Source: Kappaphycus alvarezii (Eukaryota > Rhodophyta > Florideophyceae > Gigartinales > Solieriaceae). Taken from it: a stretch of DNA of 64,000 nucleotides. This document shows, piece after piece, positions 31,266-42,234 of this stretch. The position numbers were made by a program, and so were the translations under genes. The notes beneath the pieces are model-generated. The model saw only the letters and a program-made list of their open reading frames with translations. It searched no databases and was not told the origin of the DNA. Position 1 is the first letter of the stretch. Each line of letters starts with the position of its first letter. The DNA is taken from contig NADL03000146.1 of NCBI GenBank assembly GCA_002205965.3, positions 143,538 through 207,537 on the forward strand. Reading direction: 5' to 3'.

Positions 31266-34200
31266 ATGTCAAACACTACTCATCTCATAGATCCACATCC
31301 ACTTTCATTTCGGAGCCCGTCTTGTACGGTATTAGATCCTGTCTCAGCAAAGGGAACCCTGCCTCTCAAGACCACCCAGCGTCCATTTCATCCCCGACAC
31401 AGCCTACTCCACCTCTCCATGCCATCCCCCGTCCCTCTCACATCCTCCGTCCTCCTCACTCGCGTCCTTGATCTCTCCACCGCATGGCCCACCCTTTCCA
31501 TCCACACACGCCTCTCCACCCTAAACACCCTCTCCAATATCTTCCCCCCCCCCCTCCCCGCCCCCATCCCCCCACTCCTCCTCTCCACCTTTGCCACCCT
31601 ACTACCCCCTCCCTCTCACCAAACCCACCGACGAGTCCGTCCTGGCCCAACTCTTCCACCTCCTAACCCTTTCCACCACTCGTCAGCCATCCCCGCCCCC
31701 TCCCGAAACTTTCAATTGTCCACCGCCCACGTCATCCACACCTTGACAGCCACTGCCAAACACATCCCTCCCACTCTCTCGCACGCAAGCCCTTTCTTGT
31801 CTCATTGCACTCCTCAACTTTATCCCGCCCTCCTTACTCGCCGCTTACCTCCCCGGTCTCGTCTCAACGCTTTCCACCCTTCTTTCCTCCGCCTCCACCC
31901 TCCGTTCCCGCTCGTCATCGCTGCCCTTCGATCTCTTCACGCCTCCTTCCTTGCATTCCCGCCTCTTCCCACCGCCCCATCTCCCCAACTCTCCCCTCAA
32001 ACTACACTACATCACGCCCTTTGTCAACTGCAACGCACCCCGCAGTCCCCACCATCATCCACTCCGTCACCCTCAAGCCTCTACCGCCTTCTTTGGTAAT
32101 CTCGAAACCGAAATCGTCCTCCGACAGGCCCCACTCGTTTCTGGTCACTCGTGATGAGCAGTGGGCCGCCCATGCCGGCAAACAGCTTTCCACTAGGCTC
32201 TGTCTCATTTTTGAAGCTCCCCACTCCCCCGCCGCACACTCCAGTGTTAAGGCCAGGCACACCGTCGCTTGGTTTTGCGCTCACGTTGTCAAGGATGAGC
32301 GCCGCTTGAGATTAACCGACAGAGCCGCCGTTCTTATGAGAGTTGTGATGGCCGAAATGGGGGAGACACTTTGATGACGTCAGAAATCAAGTCATGAAAT
32401 ATGCAACGGCAAGCTTGGTCGGAAGGGGTCTGCTGGCTTTGGTTTCATCCGTGGCCACCGCTGGTAATGAGAAAGGCGACGAGGTGGAGCATGTTGTGGC
32501 CAAGTTGATTCGGGTTCGAGAGGACAGCTTGTGGGTCAAGATTGGGGAGGGGCTCTTGAGAATGGGACGTGGGAAGATGAAGAGCGTGGTGCTTAGGGTA
32601 GGGTTGGTGCAGTTTTCCTCCTTTATGATGAAAATGACAGAGGCAACTTGGGAAATCAGTGTAGAAGGGGATGGTCAGGTGGTGGAGGAGCTGGACAATC
32701 GCATTTTGGCCGTGAGCTTTGAATTGGGTATTGAGGGTTTGCTGAGTTCAGTCTACAGCGTCTTGATGGGCTGGGGTTCCGTCGATGAAGACGATGGCGA
32801 GTATGAAAAAGAGATTGGGGTGCTGTCGCAGAAAGGTCTGCTGATGACTTTTAAGAAACGCGCATGGGCGTTGCTCATTTTGATTGCAATGTTACGTGGA
32901 GAGCTGGTAAGAAAGGATATTGCCCAGCGTGACGCTGAGCAACACTTGGGTTATGTCAGGCAGTGCGTCAAGGAGATTTTTGAGGCGATGACATGGTTTT
33001 TGGTGCCTGCTGTACATGAGTTGCAGAGTGACGGCGCGGGGTTTGTGGATGATACCATGATTAGCTTAAAGCGGTCATTGCTGAGTTACACGGCCACTCT
33101 GTTGGAAGATTGTCGCAAATGCATATGCGTGTTTTGCATAAGCCACTGGCCTCGGACGTCGTCCTAATCGTGTTGCCTAGTCTTCTGAAAGATGTCGCCC
33201 ACGGAGAGCAGGCAGTCCGAAAGGAGCGATATGGGCTCTAAAGAAAGTCGCCTCTGCTACGCGGTGTTCATCTGAGAGAAGACTGATTGCGAGGCATTTA
33301 AATTTCACCATCTCGCGTCTAACTTTTCATCTGAAGAGAGATGGACTGGGGACGTTCTGCGATATGTGATTGGAGACCAAGGGGACGACGTCAGTCAGGA
33401 AGCGACTAATCTTTTGGAAGCAACAATACGGATATTGCAACAACTTGGCTGGTTGCAACAGACCTAAACGCGATTCGTTCCCTAAAGTCAATCCGGAGCA
33501 TCCTATCTTCGGCAATCGATGTGAATGGCCCTCTCCAGTTAGGCATTTCATCGCTCGTGATGGAATCCGAATGTGACTTGAACAAGGCTGCTCATGACGA
33601 GGAAACAGCTAACTTGTACAAAAGACTGTTCTATTACTGCACAGATGACATTGAAAATTACGAGCAACTAACTCTTTTAACGCCTGACATAACAGAGGAT
33701 GAGGACGAAGATAAACGGGAGGACGAAAAAACCAAAGATGCCTTCGAATTAGTGGGCTTAAGCACGCTGGATGGCATGCGGGACTTACTAGTGGGACGTC
33801 CGTGGAATGTCAGGGCAGAAGCCCTCTCCTGTGCCGGTCTCGCTGTTCAACTGTTACATAACAATCAGAAGGAATTGCTGCCGCACGCTGCAAACCTTCT
33901 GCCGTTGATACCAGACCAGTTCGTCGTCCTAAACAAAGAGCGCTCGGCCCATGATAGACTGCTGGATAGTATTAAGCAACGAAAACTACAAGGTAGGGAG
34001 GACGCCGAAGAAGTTGAGGACCTTGTCCAGCACTTGAATAGAAAGGCGGCAGAACTGCCAGTTGTGACCAACGCTTGCCTGCTGTTGACTGCCCTTGCGA
34101 AGCATGCAGGTTCCTTCATTCGCCATCGTTTTGTGACTCTGATTTACCCCAAGATGAGACCTCTCCTAAGACTCGCGTCATGCTTTCCAACCCTAGTAGG

Positions 34201-34607
34201 TTCTACACTTGATTCTCATTCCGGGCACATAATGACTCCCCCAAGTCATGGGGCTATGGCTTCATGCTTGGAGGCTATTGCATCAATGGCGGCAGTGGTG
34301 CCGAAGCATTAGCACCACATACACTGTCATTGATCAGATACTTAGCTGTTTTCTTCGATCCGCAGTTCCATCCAAGGGCTAGACAGCAGAGAAACTTGGG
34401 ACATTTAAACCGTTCCATGCTGCGTTACGAGCATGAGCGCTGGAACAGGCGCACTCGTTTGGCTGACGGCGTGGTACGTAACCTGAAAAGAGTCAATGCT
34501 GGAGATGTGCTCGTGGGACTGCTTTCTTTGGACGAATCCGCACCTCTGCAGATCCGAGCTAAAAATTCGTCGCTGCACAACATCAGAATCCGGAGCCCCC
34601 CCCCGTA
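31266..34607 (+). CDS. HEAT-repeat protein, TTI1-like (TELO2-interacting), frame interrupted
   Basis: A long alpha-helical repeat protein read through several frames: 31266-32099, 32090-32374, 32394-33167, about 33180-33470, 33521-34312 and 34264-34608. The C-terminal part has HEAT-like helices: NVRAEALSCAGLAVQLL, ELLPHAANLLPLIPDQ, LPVVTNACLLLTALAKHAGSFIRHRF and YPKMRPLL. The sequence of helices (repeat, LLP...P, then G-F-R-RF) resembles the C-terminal region of TTI1, a cochaperone subunit (TTT complex with TEL2 and TTI2) that stabilises PIK-related kinases such as TOR and ATM. The N-terminal third is Pro/Ser-rich and GC-rich and may be partly untranslated. Another large HEAT protein cannot be excluded. 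Confidence 0.5.
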
Positions 34608-34789
34608 AAGTTTGACTGATGCGAATACCCTTTCTACGCCCTTCGCTGCGCCAAACGCTGTCAGGTGAAAGTTAGAATCACGACTCGGCTTTCACCCGTG
34701 GTAAACCGACGAGCAACTACAATTGAGTCCAAGCACAGCAAATGTGTTAGTGACGCCTAAATTATTCACGTGACGCAATTCAAGCAAAG

Positions 34790-35595
34790 TCATAGCCGCT
34801 TCTTGAACTTACCTCTTGGGTCTGGGTTCTGGAAGGCTAGTGAAGTAGTGTTGTACAAGAACGAGCTGTGCGTAAACACAGCGAAGGATTTCTCTGGTCT
34901 GTCCTTCAAGCTAAGAAAGAATAACTTTCCTCGTTCCGCCAGTTGCTTCGGTGTCTCCCGCTCCATACTCCACAATTGGTCCGGGCCTGGGGCAATATGC
35001 GTAAAGTCAACAGAGGGATACAGCCCCATAACATCCTCCTTTGGGGAGCGCTTGTCACAATAATGGACGCCGTTTCTTTCGCGAAGATTCTCATCGGCGA
35101 CGAGGTTGATATTCAGCCGGATGCTTTGGAGAGCGCGATGGTGGCAGTTTGGAGAGTCCGGGAGAGGTGGTGACAAATGCAATCTCGGGGAGAGGGCGTG
35201 TCTGAAGAAGACGGGCCCCTGCTGCTGTTGCTTGAAAGCGACCCCGCTCTGTTAATTTGGCGTCCGTGTGGGCCTCGCTCAAATACGGGCAGCCTGGCTT
35301 ACCGAGAGCGCAGTTACAAAGCTGGCCTTCTGTGTTTCGTGGCGGCAAACACTGAGTTTATGTAAGAGAAAAGTGATGGGTGGTTAGATTTGCTGAGAAT
35401 GAGGACAGAGTTGGGCCGAGGAGCGAGACTTGCGGATTTCCTGGAGGGCTTTTTCGGAGAGGGGTAGAGGAACTTACGGTTGTGGGTGCCTTGGCCGTGG
35501 CGAACAAGATGCACAACCTTTTGAGTGAGGGCGGGGTTGAGTTGTGCAGTGGTGCCTGGCGGCACTTCAACGCAGGAGATGACTGTGTCAGCCAT
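34790..35595 (-). CDS. Histidine phosphatase superfamily (phosphoglycerate-mutase-like) protein, with intron
   Basis: The phosphatase signature VVHLVRHGQGTHN (catalytic His in RHG, near 35485-35515) is in exon 1, which starts at the ATG at 35595. After a probable intron, exon 2 reads PYLSEAHTDAKLTERGRFQA (the D-x-LTxxG block), FVTTSP, then after frame changes near 35165-35185 IRLNINLVADENLRERNG (Arg-Glu-Arg-x-Gly block) and KSFAVFTHSSFL (second catalytic His block) with the end at 34790. These blocks, in order, define branch-1-type histidine phosphatases resembling plant phosphoglycerate mutase-like proteins. The substrate is unknown. Converges with the TTI1-like gene. Confidence 0.82.
35330..35477 (-). 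other. Probable spliceosomal intron in the histidine phosphatase gene
   Basis: The donor GTAAGT follows the RHGQGTHN codons directly (35477 downward). An acceptor ...acacag ending at 35330 restores the frame into EGQLCNC...SEAHTDAKLTERG. A nearer acceptor ending at 35352 would shift the frame. It is the clearest intron candidate in the window. Confidence 0.6.
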
Positions 35596-36057
35596 TGGGC
35601 TCTGCGGGGAAATGGAGGGGACATGAGAAAGTGCGACGGGTCTAGAAGTAGATTTGAAGTGAGTCTTGTCCGAGTTGATGGTGTGAGTTGGAAGTGGGTT
35701 TTATTGCATTGACGCAGGTGAAGTGATTGACCAAGTGCTGCTGTTCACACCCTCTTTTTGGTGGGAACTTGAGTGGGGATGACTGGGTCAATAGCGCATG
35801 ACGGGGCCAGGCGAGTGGAGATAGAAATTGCGGTCCTAACAGAAATCCTGAGGCTGGCTATGTACGGTACAATGGCTGCTTACACGAATAAGATGACGTG
35901 TAGTTGAGAAAGGTTAGCCCAAATCGTGCGGGCCCCGAGCCCTTCTGTAAAGCATATCTGAGCAAAGACGCTAAAACGCTTTGCTCCACAGCGCGATCAA
36001 TTCCCACATTGCGAGCTGCACCTGCTTATTTCGTCCTCACCGACCACCAGTACCACT

Positions 36058-36428
36058 ATGGCGTTACCTCCACGCCTCTTCCTCATGAGCAACAAGTTGC
36101 GAAAGAAAGGAATTGAAATTCGCAAATTTTCAGGCTTCTGTGCGTCCGCATTTGACAATAATAACCACCCGTCAAGTCTTGTACGAGGTTATGGACAGTA
36201 CCAACATCATCACAGAGCTGGATGCGCGGCAAAACCCAACTCCGTTTCGCTGGCCAGCCGTACAGCGCAGGCCCATCGGCACCATTACCAGTAGCTTGCG
36301 CTAGAGGGCGAAATTTAAGCGTCCCAGTTCGCCTAGCTCCAACTGCAGACCGAGGGAGGGGCGCAAAGTGGGAATCTTCCCCTGAGGTCCTTGACATTAC
36401 GTTTGCTTCTCGCGGCGGTCCTACCTAA
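36058..36428 (+). CDS. Small unknown protein, frame interrupted
   Basis: The ATG at 36058 begins MALPPRLFLMSNKLRKKGIE. Compatible continuations lie in the two other frames: RQVLYEVMDSTNIITELDAR near 36170-36235, and a Gly/Arg-containing end (ARGRNLSVPVRLAPTADRGRG) to 36428. The pieces look like one small basic protein broken by two indels, as in neighbouring genes. The composition faintly recalls Alba-type nucleic-acid-binding proteins, but no defining motif is seen, so no function is assigned. Confidence 0.35.
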
Positions 36429-36429
36429 T

Positions 36430-37570
36430 TGCAAACTGCGTTTTAAACACCCGTCATTCAAATGTGCACATCTTTGTCAGAGGAGTGTCGTCTAAATATA
36501 TCGATACCATTCACGTGATATCACATTTCAAAAGGTGAATTCATCGAAACTGAGGGGTTAAAATACCTCTATTTGAAATCCACTGCAACATCTCACCTCC
36601 TACCCACTCTCTTGCCGAATTTGGTCCCTGAAGGAAAGTTTGAGAGAAGCTCTAGGTCTCGTGACGTTTGTTTTTCTCTGTTTCCGCTTTCAACTGAGCA
36701 CCAATTAACGTCTGTTGACAATCAGTCGCCGGTATTCTCGCACTTCACGTGTATGGTTAGCATGCTGCTTGTTTTGAAGATATCGTAAAATGATGTTGAG
36801 ACATACAGTACGCATCTGTTACTGCTGGCGGGTACGTTTGAACGTTCTACCCGCTCACGGATCAGTGACTAGCTGGGTTGAGGAACAGTTCGAGATAGCT
36901 GCGACCTGAAATGTATTTGCGCTGACCTGGGGAGAAGCCGATGCGCAAGGCTGCTATGACAACGCGATAAAGATGCTAGTTGCCCTCCAGCCCAATATAT
37001 GCTAATCTAATCGAGTCTGTATGATGCCACTTACTACATAATAGTTCTACGTGAGGAGGGAAGGTTAACATCTTGAAATTTGATGTCACTCATTCACCGT
37101 GTGTAGTTTTGATGTCTCTGTTGGCATGACCTCAGTCATGTTGCCTCGTCATTGCCTCCATCGTTTTCCACTCGAGATCCTTGCGAGGCAACTAATTGTG
37201 GCCTTAATCTGTCCAATACAATTCCTTTATGGCACATCAATGTTGTCTCTTGGTATTATACCGTTTCAGTATTCTGCTTGCATGGGTTGCAAGCGCGTCA
37301 AGTTCTTACCAGATGCATTTCCGATTAGTTCCTCTCTCATCCCCCTTCGCATGTTAGTTTCTCTGTAATCCCCCTCAGCATGTTCTCCCACATGCTTTTT
37401 CCAATTTCCGTAAAGATTACACACACACTTTCAGTACAGTATTCTGTCCACAGTTTGCCCGCCTTTTGTAGCCTTGCTGGAATGATTTTAGAGTCAGCAC
37501 TACTTGTTCTCCTACCGCATCCCACTCCTACGCATACAGAGAGCACTACAATAAAGTCAAGTTGCCTGAT
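36430..37570. other. Intergenic DNA upstream of the copia element
   Basis: No recognised gene. An 89-codon plus-strand frame (37099-37368) is Leu/Ser/Cys-rich with no known domain and is not called. AT content is higher than in the gene islands. Confidence 0.4.
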
Positions 37571-37975
37571 GTAATTCTTGCGACTAGCAAAGACTCACTC
37601 CAGGCGACGTGATGGTATTTATCGAATCAGTCGTCGCCTTTCTCGGCAACGGCGGGAAGTACGTGCATGAAAGTCTTTGTAAAACAATAGAAAGAAAGAA
37701 AACAGAAACTACCTTGGCAAATCCACTCAGACGTGTGTGCTGAGTCCTTTTGCACAAATGTGAAGAAGGCAGAAGTTACTTTTTTCTTGTGTATACTTGA
37801 TATCGGATGCGCCTGTGTTTTATACTGTTTGGAAAAGGTAGGATATAAATGAATGATATGGGGAAATAGAAACGGTAAACAGTAAAATAGCCGTTCACCA
37901 ATAAATTTGGAACGTTACCAAATTCCACAGTATGCAGCCTTGTCAAGGTCTATCAGTGACTTGTCATCCAACATT
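37570..37975 (-). repeat. Candidate 3' LTR of the copia element
   Basis: Immediately after the RNase H (GGML, with a purine-rich GGTGGAA) the minus strand begins TGTTGGATGAC, the usual TGTT start of copia LTRs. It contains a TATA-like tataaaac (plus 37819-37827) and ends near ..ACATCA (37570). Without a second copy the limits cannot be confirmed. Confidence 0.4.
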
Positions 37976-38575
37976 CCACCTGAGCTCGAGAAGCATAGAA
38001 ATTGCTGAAACAGTTTCCTGTGGGTGACGGCAGGAAGAGACTTTGTTAAGAGACCTGCAAACTGTTTTCCTGAGGGAACATAGATGATATCCATGAGTTG
38101 TTCTTGGTACATCTCTCTTATAAAATGAAAACGTATGTCAAGATAGTTGGTCTTTGCGTGGTATCCAGTAGCATTTTTAAGCCATTCGATGCAGCTTTGA
38201 TTATCTTTAAGAGCTTCATATAGAATTGATATCGTAATACTTCTTGGTTGACATTTTTCAAGTACAATGTCGTTTTCAAGGCTTCAGCAGCGGCAATAAA
38301 TTCTGACTCGGTTGTACTTAGAGTCATGTTCTTAGCCTTGGAAGAGTTCCATGCAACAATATATCCATTCCAGAAAACGAAGTATCCAATGGTACTTTTT
38401 CGGGTCGTGAGATTGTCAGCAAAAGAAACATAGCTCCAAACCGCTACTTCAGATACATGATCTGTTGACTTGTTCTTGAAAATGTACGAGATTTCTACAC
38501 TTGTATCTTTTAGATACCTCAGTATCCCTTTCATATATATTAACTTGTTGTTGCAGTGCAATGCGCGGTGCACAG
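37915..38575 (-). pseudogene. Copia RNase H relic
   Basis: LIYMKGILRYLKDTSVEISY (near 38490-38560), then VAVWSYVSFADNLTTRKSTIGYFVFW (the usual GYxDADWAGD.D.RRST block, with the first Asp positions altered) and SKAKNMTLSTTESEFIAAAEAL (the catalytic Glu block) are hallmarks of copia RNase H. A later piece IYVPSGKQFAGLLTKSLP (about 38050) corresponds to the terminal ADxLTKxL block. Frames change near 38250 and 38115. Confidence 0.8.
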
Positions 38576-39545
38576 TTCTTCTCGTCTAGGAACGGAACAT
38601 CTTCAGACAATGGGAAATCCAACACATACACAAGAAGACCCACAGGGTGGTCGCTGTCCCTCTTTCTCTTTAAGCACCCTGCGATGCAGAAGCACAGATC
38701 GCCAACGGCGAGGAGAAATGGGGTTGGAAGAGCGAGGGTAATTCCTTGGGCGGCTGGACGGTATACTTGTCCTCCGGGTTGTAAGGCCGGACCGTGGTTC
38801 GCGAATGCTAGAAACTTGGTATGGGTCAATTCCAGAGAACAGTAGACACCAGGGGTGTAATACAAGACAAAAAAGATGTAGTATTGGGTCAGCTGTGCTG
38901 ATTATCTCCTTTGGAGATAATCAGCACAGCTGACAACCTTGAAGTTCCTATTTGTATATAGACGCCGGAGTCCGGGGCGCCAAGTGTGAGTGAATATCAC
39001 AAATAAATAACAAAAGGGGTAATATAATATTGGATAGGGGGGGAATAGAAAGGGGGACCCGGGCGGATAAACGTGGCTATAGCCAAAGTTTCCGTTGGCA
39101 AGGTTGCTGCAAAGGCGGAAGTTGGGAGTCAAGTTCAGAGCCAACACCGGGGAGGCTGTTTAATCTGGGGCCCTAGTGGCCAGGTAGGTATAAATACTAG
39201 TTAACTAGGTTAGGGTTATCTGGACGGCGGGGTGAGTGAGGTTAGGGTCAGCCAAGTTAGGGAGATCCAAGTTAGAGATAAGTAAAGTCGACACTTGGCC
39301 CAGTAGGTGCCTTTCACTTGCGAAAATATCAGGCCCCATTTGGGGGCCGAGTGGTCCAGATTGCAAGCCCTCAAGCCCCATCGGGTGAGGATACAGTACC
39401 AAAAATAATAGTGGGCGACAAAAGAAAATTGCCCTTACTGAACATACTGTACAGTACAGTGCATGCTGGTTAGCAGTGAATCAGATCAAAAAAGATCACC
39501 AAAATTAGCTCTGCCGATGGCAGTACAGTATGTGTGCCAATTGCA
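38576..39545. mobile_element. ~0.97-kb insertion of unknown origin inside the copia element
   Basis: Copia coding sequence stops near 39545 (YAVNLLSRYLTN) and resumes at about 38575 (HRALHCNNK...LRYLKDT). The DNA between has no copia similarity. It has a perfect hairpin at 38888-38934, several TTAGGG-like words at 39205-39265 and a GTAC cluster at 39448-39460. A minus-strand frame (38449-38865) spans the left junction and is fortuitous. No terminal repeats or target duplication could be recognised at the junctions. The insert may be a non-autonomous element or a filler from a rearrangement. Confidence 0.5.
38888..38934. repeat. Perfect inverted repeat, 22-bp arms, 3-nt loop
   Basis: The left arm 38888-38909 (gtcagctgtgctgattat...) and the right arm 38913-38934 are exactly complementary around a ttt loop. 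The arm length is the same as in the hairpin at 16173-16222, but the sequences are unrelated. Confidence 0.9.
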
Positions 39546-40580
39546 CTACAGTTGTGGTTTGTCAAATATCTTGATAAGAGATTGACAGCATAGCCATATG
39601 TCATACCTTACACACCTGGACAGATAGAGCAGTTTTCCCAAAAGTTTCCTGTACTTGTCAATGAAAACAGTATTTGGTACATCTGCAAGAGGAGGTACGG
39701 TAAATTAAGACTAGGTGGTAGTGGTGTGTTTAGATTTGCAGCCTCATTCATTTCAAATTCTTCAATTATATTTTCCTCGCTTTTCTTGGTAGAGAGATGA
39801 ATTCCAGACTTGTCTTGACGAATTTGAATACCCAATGCTTCAGGGGGAAATCCTAAGTCATGGATTTAAAACTTCTTTTTCACACACTGAACAAAGGTTT
39901 TGTATTTCTCAGGTACTGTACAGAAAATTAGATCATTAACGTGGAAGAATATTAGCTCGATCAAGTTTTTCGTTTGTCTATAGTATAGATAGGCATCTGC
40001 AACAGAGCGTAAGAAGCCAAGGATGTGTAAAAACGTTTACACTGTCTTATGTTAAAGTCTTGGAGCTCTTGCAGTTCCATAAAGTGCTCTATTCAGCTTC
40101 CAGCAATATCCATCTCATATTTCGACGCCATCAGGAGGAGAAACATATACGGCAGGGTCGTTGATGGCATTCAGGAATGCGGATACAAAGTCAATCGAAT
40201 AGAGGGAAAACCCAGATGTGGCCATTGACGCACAATAAGAAATGACGAGACGTAGAGTATCCAAATGCGTATTAGGAGCAAAAATATCTCCAAAGTTCGT
40301 TTTGAACTCAAAACCTCTTACAAAAAGTCGAGATTTGTAACCTTTCAGAGTTGCTATTCTCTCGGAATTTCTTGGTAAGCACGAATCGAGTAGAGACAAC
40401 TTGATGTTCTGCCGGTATCTTGACAACATCACAAGCCTTGGAGTTTTGCAATCCTTTGAGCTCGAGGTCGAAAGCAGCCAGCCATTTCTTTGAATCATGC
40501 CTCTTAGATGCACCAAAGATATTCAAAGGTAGGGTTTCAATCTTGGAAAGAAACACCTTATTCGCGTCTGAATTCTTCAC
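39545..40580 (-). pseudogene. Copia reverse transcriptase relic
   Basis: FGDIFAPNTHLDTLRLVIS (near 40230-40290), SLYSIDFVSAFLNAINDPAVYVSPPDG (about 40120-40200, the D..TAFLNG block) and, after breaks, FLGIQIRQDKSGIHLSTKKSEENIIEEF with a NTPLPPS block (39720-39840) define copia reverse transcriptase. The catalytic motif reads HVND at 39932-39943 instead of YVDD, so one catalytic Asp is replaced by Asn. The enzyme would be inactive even without the frameshifts. Confidence 0.82.
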
Positions 40581-40689
40581 AAGCGCTTCTGAGAAACTGT
40601 TTTCGTCCGCTTCTTCAGTAGTAATAACGCTTTATTCTTTGATGATGAAATACCTACATGTTTCTTCTGGAAAAACAGGAAATTCCTTG

Positions 40690-41480
40690 GGATTAAAGGA
40701 AGAAGTCGAAGTGCCATGATAATGTCAGACGATTCAAAGTCGAGAACAAGGAGCTCAGGAGAGTTGGTGCTGTACCAAAGCATAATACCAGGCTTGGTTG
40801 TGTTATCGAGCTTGCCACGTTTCTCCTTCTGAATGTAGATATTGACTCTACAACCAAAAGGCAACAGCCTTTCGTAGTTCTCAGACAGCCTGTTCCGAGC
40901 GAAGAAAGGTGTTGATGGTCTAGATAGGAGTGGGGTGACAGGTTGTAAAGGCAGTTGCCTTGTATTAAAGCGAAAGAACAAAACATGGTGGGAAGCGTAG
41001 ATTCCAACAGCATAGGTCGCACCTTTTCCAATAGTATGCGGTTTGGACCTTCAGCCAAGCACATTTCTTCAGGTGTTGCAATGGATGAAAATTCTTGACG
41101 TATATCATTCGACAAGCAAAGATATTGGAATGTATTGCTTACATATTCAGAGTCTTGATCAGAACGAATAGTGGAAATGGTAATTGATCCATCTTCCAAC
41201 AGTTCAGAAAATCCGCGATATATATCGGATTTCTTGCGAAGCAGTACAATGCGACTGTACCTTGAAGAATGCTCAACAAAAAATGCAAAATACTTGAATC
41301 CGTCGACTGATATAATTAGAATCTCACATATGTCAAAGTGCAAAAGCTCATATAGATGTCGATGTTGTTTCTTGAACTTCCTTCGGGGAACATTTTGAGT
41401 AGTTTTAGTTGCGTTACAAACGTCACATGGATACTTGACCCCAACATCAGTCTTTATTTCAGGTGCTTGATTTTGTCATA
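40690..41480 (-). pseudogene. Copia integrase relic
   Basis: A PCDVCNATKTTQNVPRRKF-like stretch in the frame upstream of 41340 is the end of the integrase zinc finger (gag_pre-integrase module). The core follows with HFDICEILIIS, FKYFAFFVEHSSRYS, IRSDQDSEYVSNTFQ (the RSDxGxEF block with the second Asp) and a SIATPEEMCLAEGPNRIL block (the usual PxxNGxAER with Asn-Gly altered). Frameshifts follow near 41000 and 40930. The enzyme is inactive. Confidence 0.75.
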
Positions 41481-41639
41481 GGACCGGTGTCCTAGTGAAG
41501 GGTGAATGTCTTGATAGTCTTGAGTAGAACTAGAATGACTTTCCGTAGACAATTCACACCGATTTGAAACAAGCTTCAAGATCATTAGATGTGAAGAGAT
41601 CATGAGATGTCCAAGAATACTTGATCTTAGTTTGAGGCT

Positions 41640-42215
41640 TCGAATGCCGTTAGCGAAAGAATATCGAACCTCTTCGCCTTCAAGCTTAATTAATGAGACA
41701 AGTTTTGCAGTAAGCTCAGGGACGAAAAAGACGTTGTCAATAGTAATAATGGTTTCCGTTGTCTCAAGGCGAACTGTTCCGATTCCTGTAATGGCAAGAT
41801 TCCCAGCGGCACATTCAAGAAAGCTGGAGTGCGGCCTGATACTTACAACAAAAATCTTTGGGTTACAGAAGAAATGATCAGTTGCTCCATAGTCAGCGAA
41901 AAACTGATCGTAGAGACCTTGTAGACCTTGATTTGCAACAACAGGTGTATGAACCTGAATATTGGGCTTCTCTGATTCTTTTGAGCCTTTTTACTTCTTC
42001 GACTGAGGGTTAATGTAGCAATATTCGGAAGTGTGCCCAGACTTCTTGCAAAAATCACAATGGTAGGTATTCTTCTTCTTTTGAAACTTGGAAGTCACAT
42101 CGACTTTTTGTGACTTATTACGTTTCCCATACTTCATTTTAAACGAAGGAGAATTAACAGTATTCATATGGTTACACTTCATTGCCTTACCATTTAAAAC
42201 CCAGCGACAAGTCAC
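41640..42215 (-). pseudogene. Copia gag end and protease relic
   Basis: The zinc knuckle CDFCKKSGHTSEYC (42018-42059; Cys-x2-Cys-x4-His-x4-Cys) is intact. Downstream in another frame, ADYGATDHF (41880-41894 region) stands where copia protease has the DSGAS.H catalytic motif, followed by a typical ECAAGNLAITGIGTV and an ITIDNVFFVPELTAKLVSL block. A stop near 41990 separates gag from protease. Confidence 0.72.
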
Positions 42216-42234
42216 TGCTTGCCCTTGGAAAATT

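Larger units (their letters stand above)
37570..42230 (-). mobile_element. Ty1/copia retrotransposon relic (minus strand)
   Basis: Read on the minus strand, the order is gag zinc knuckle (42018-42059), protease (41880-41894), integrase (41343 down to about 40690), reverse transcriptase (40580-39545) and RNase H (38575-37935). Integrase before reverse transcriptase defines the copia order. Frameshifts and stops are frequent, the catalytic reverse transcriptase motif is altered, and about 0.97 kb of foreign sequence interrupts it. A possible 3' LTR starts just after the RNase H; no matching 5' LTR was found beyond 42230. Confidence 0.85.

Noticed and set aside
38449..38865. A 138-codon minus-strand frame
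   Set aside because: It spans the junction between copia RNase H and the foreign insertion and reads the RNase H region in the wrong frame, so it is fortuitous.
39200..39270. Several TTAGGG-like words, suggesting a telomere or interstitial telomeric repeat
   Set aside because: The words are irregularly spaced and embedded in unrelated sequence. There is no tandem array, and they lie inside an insertion in a copia element.
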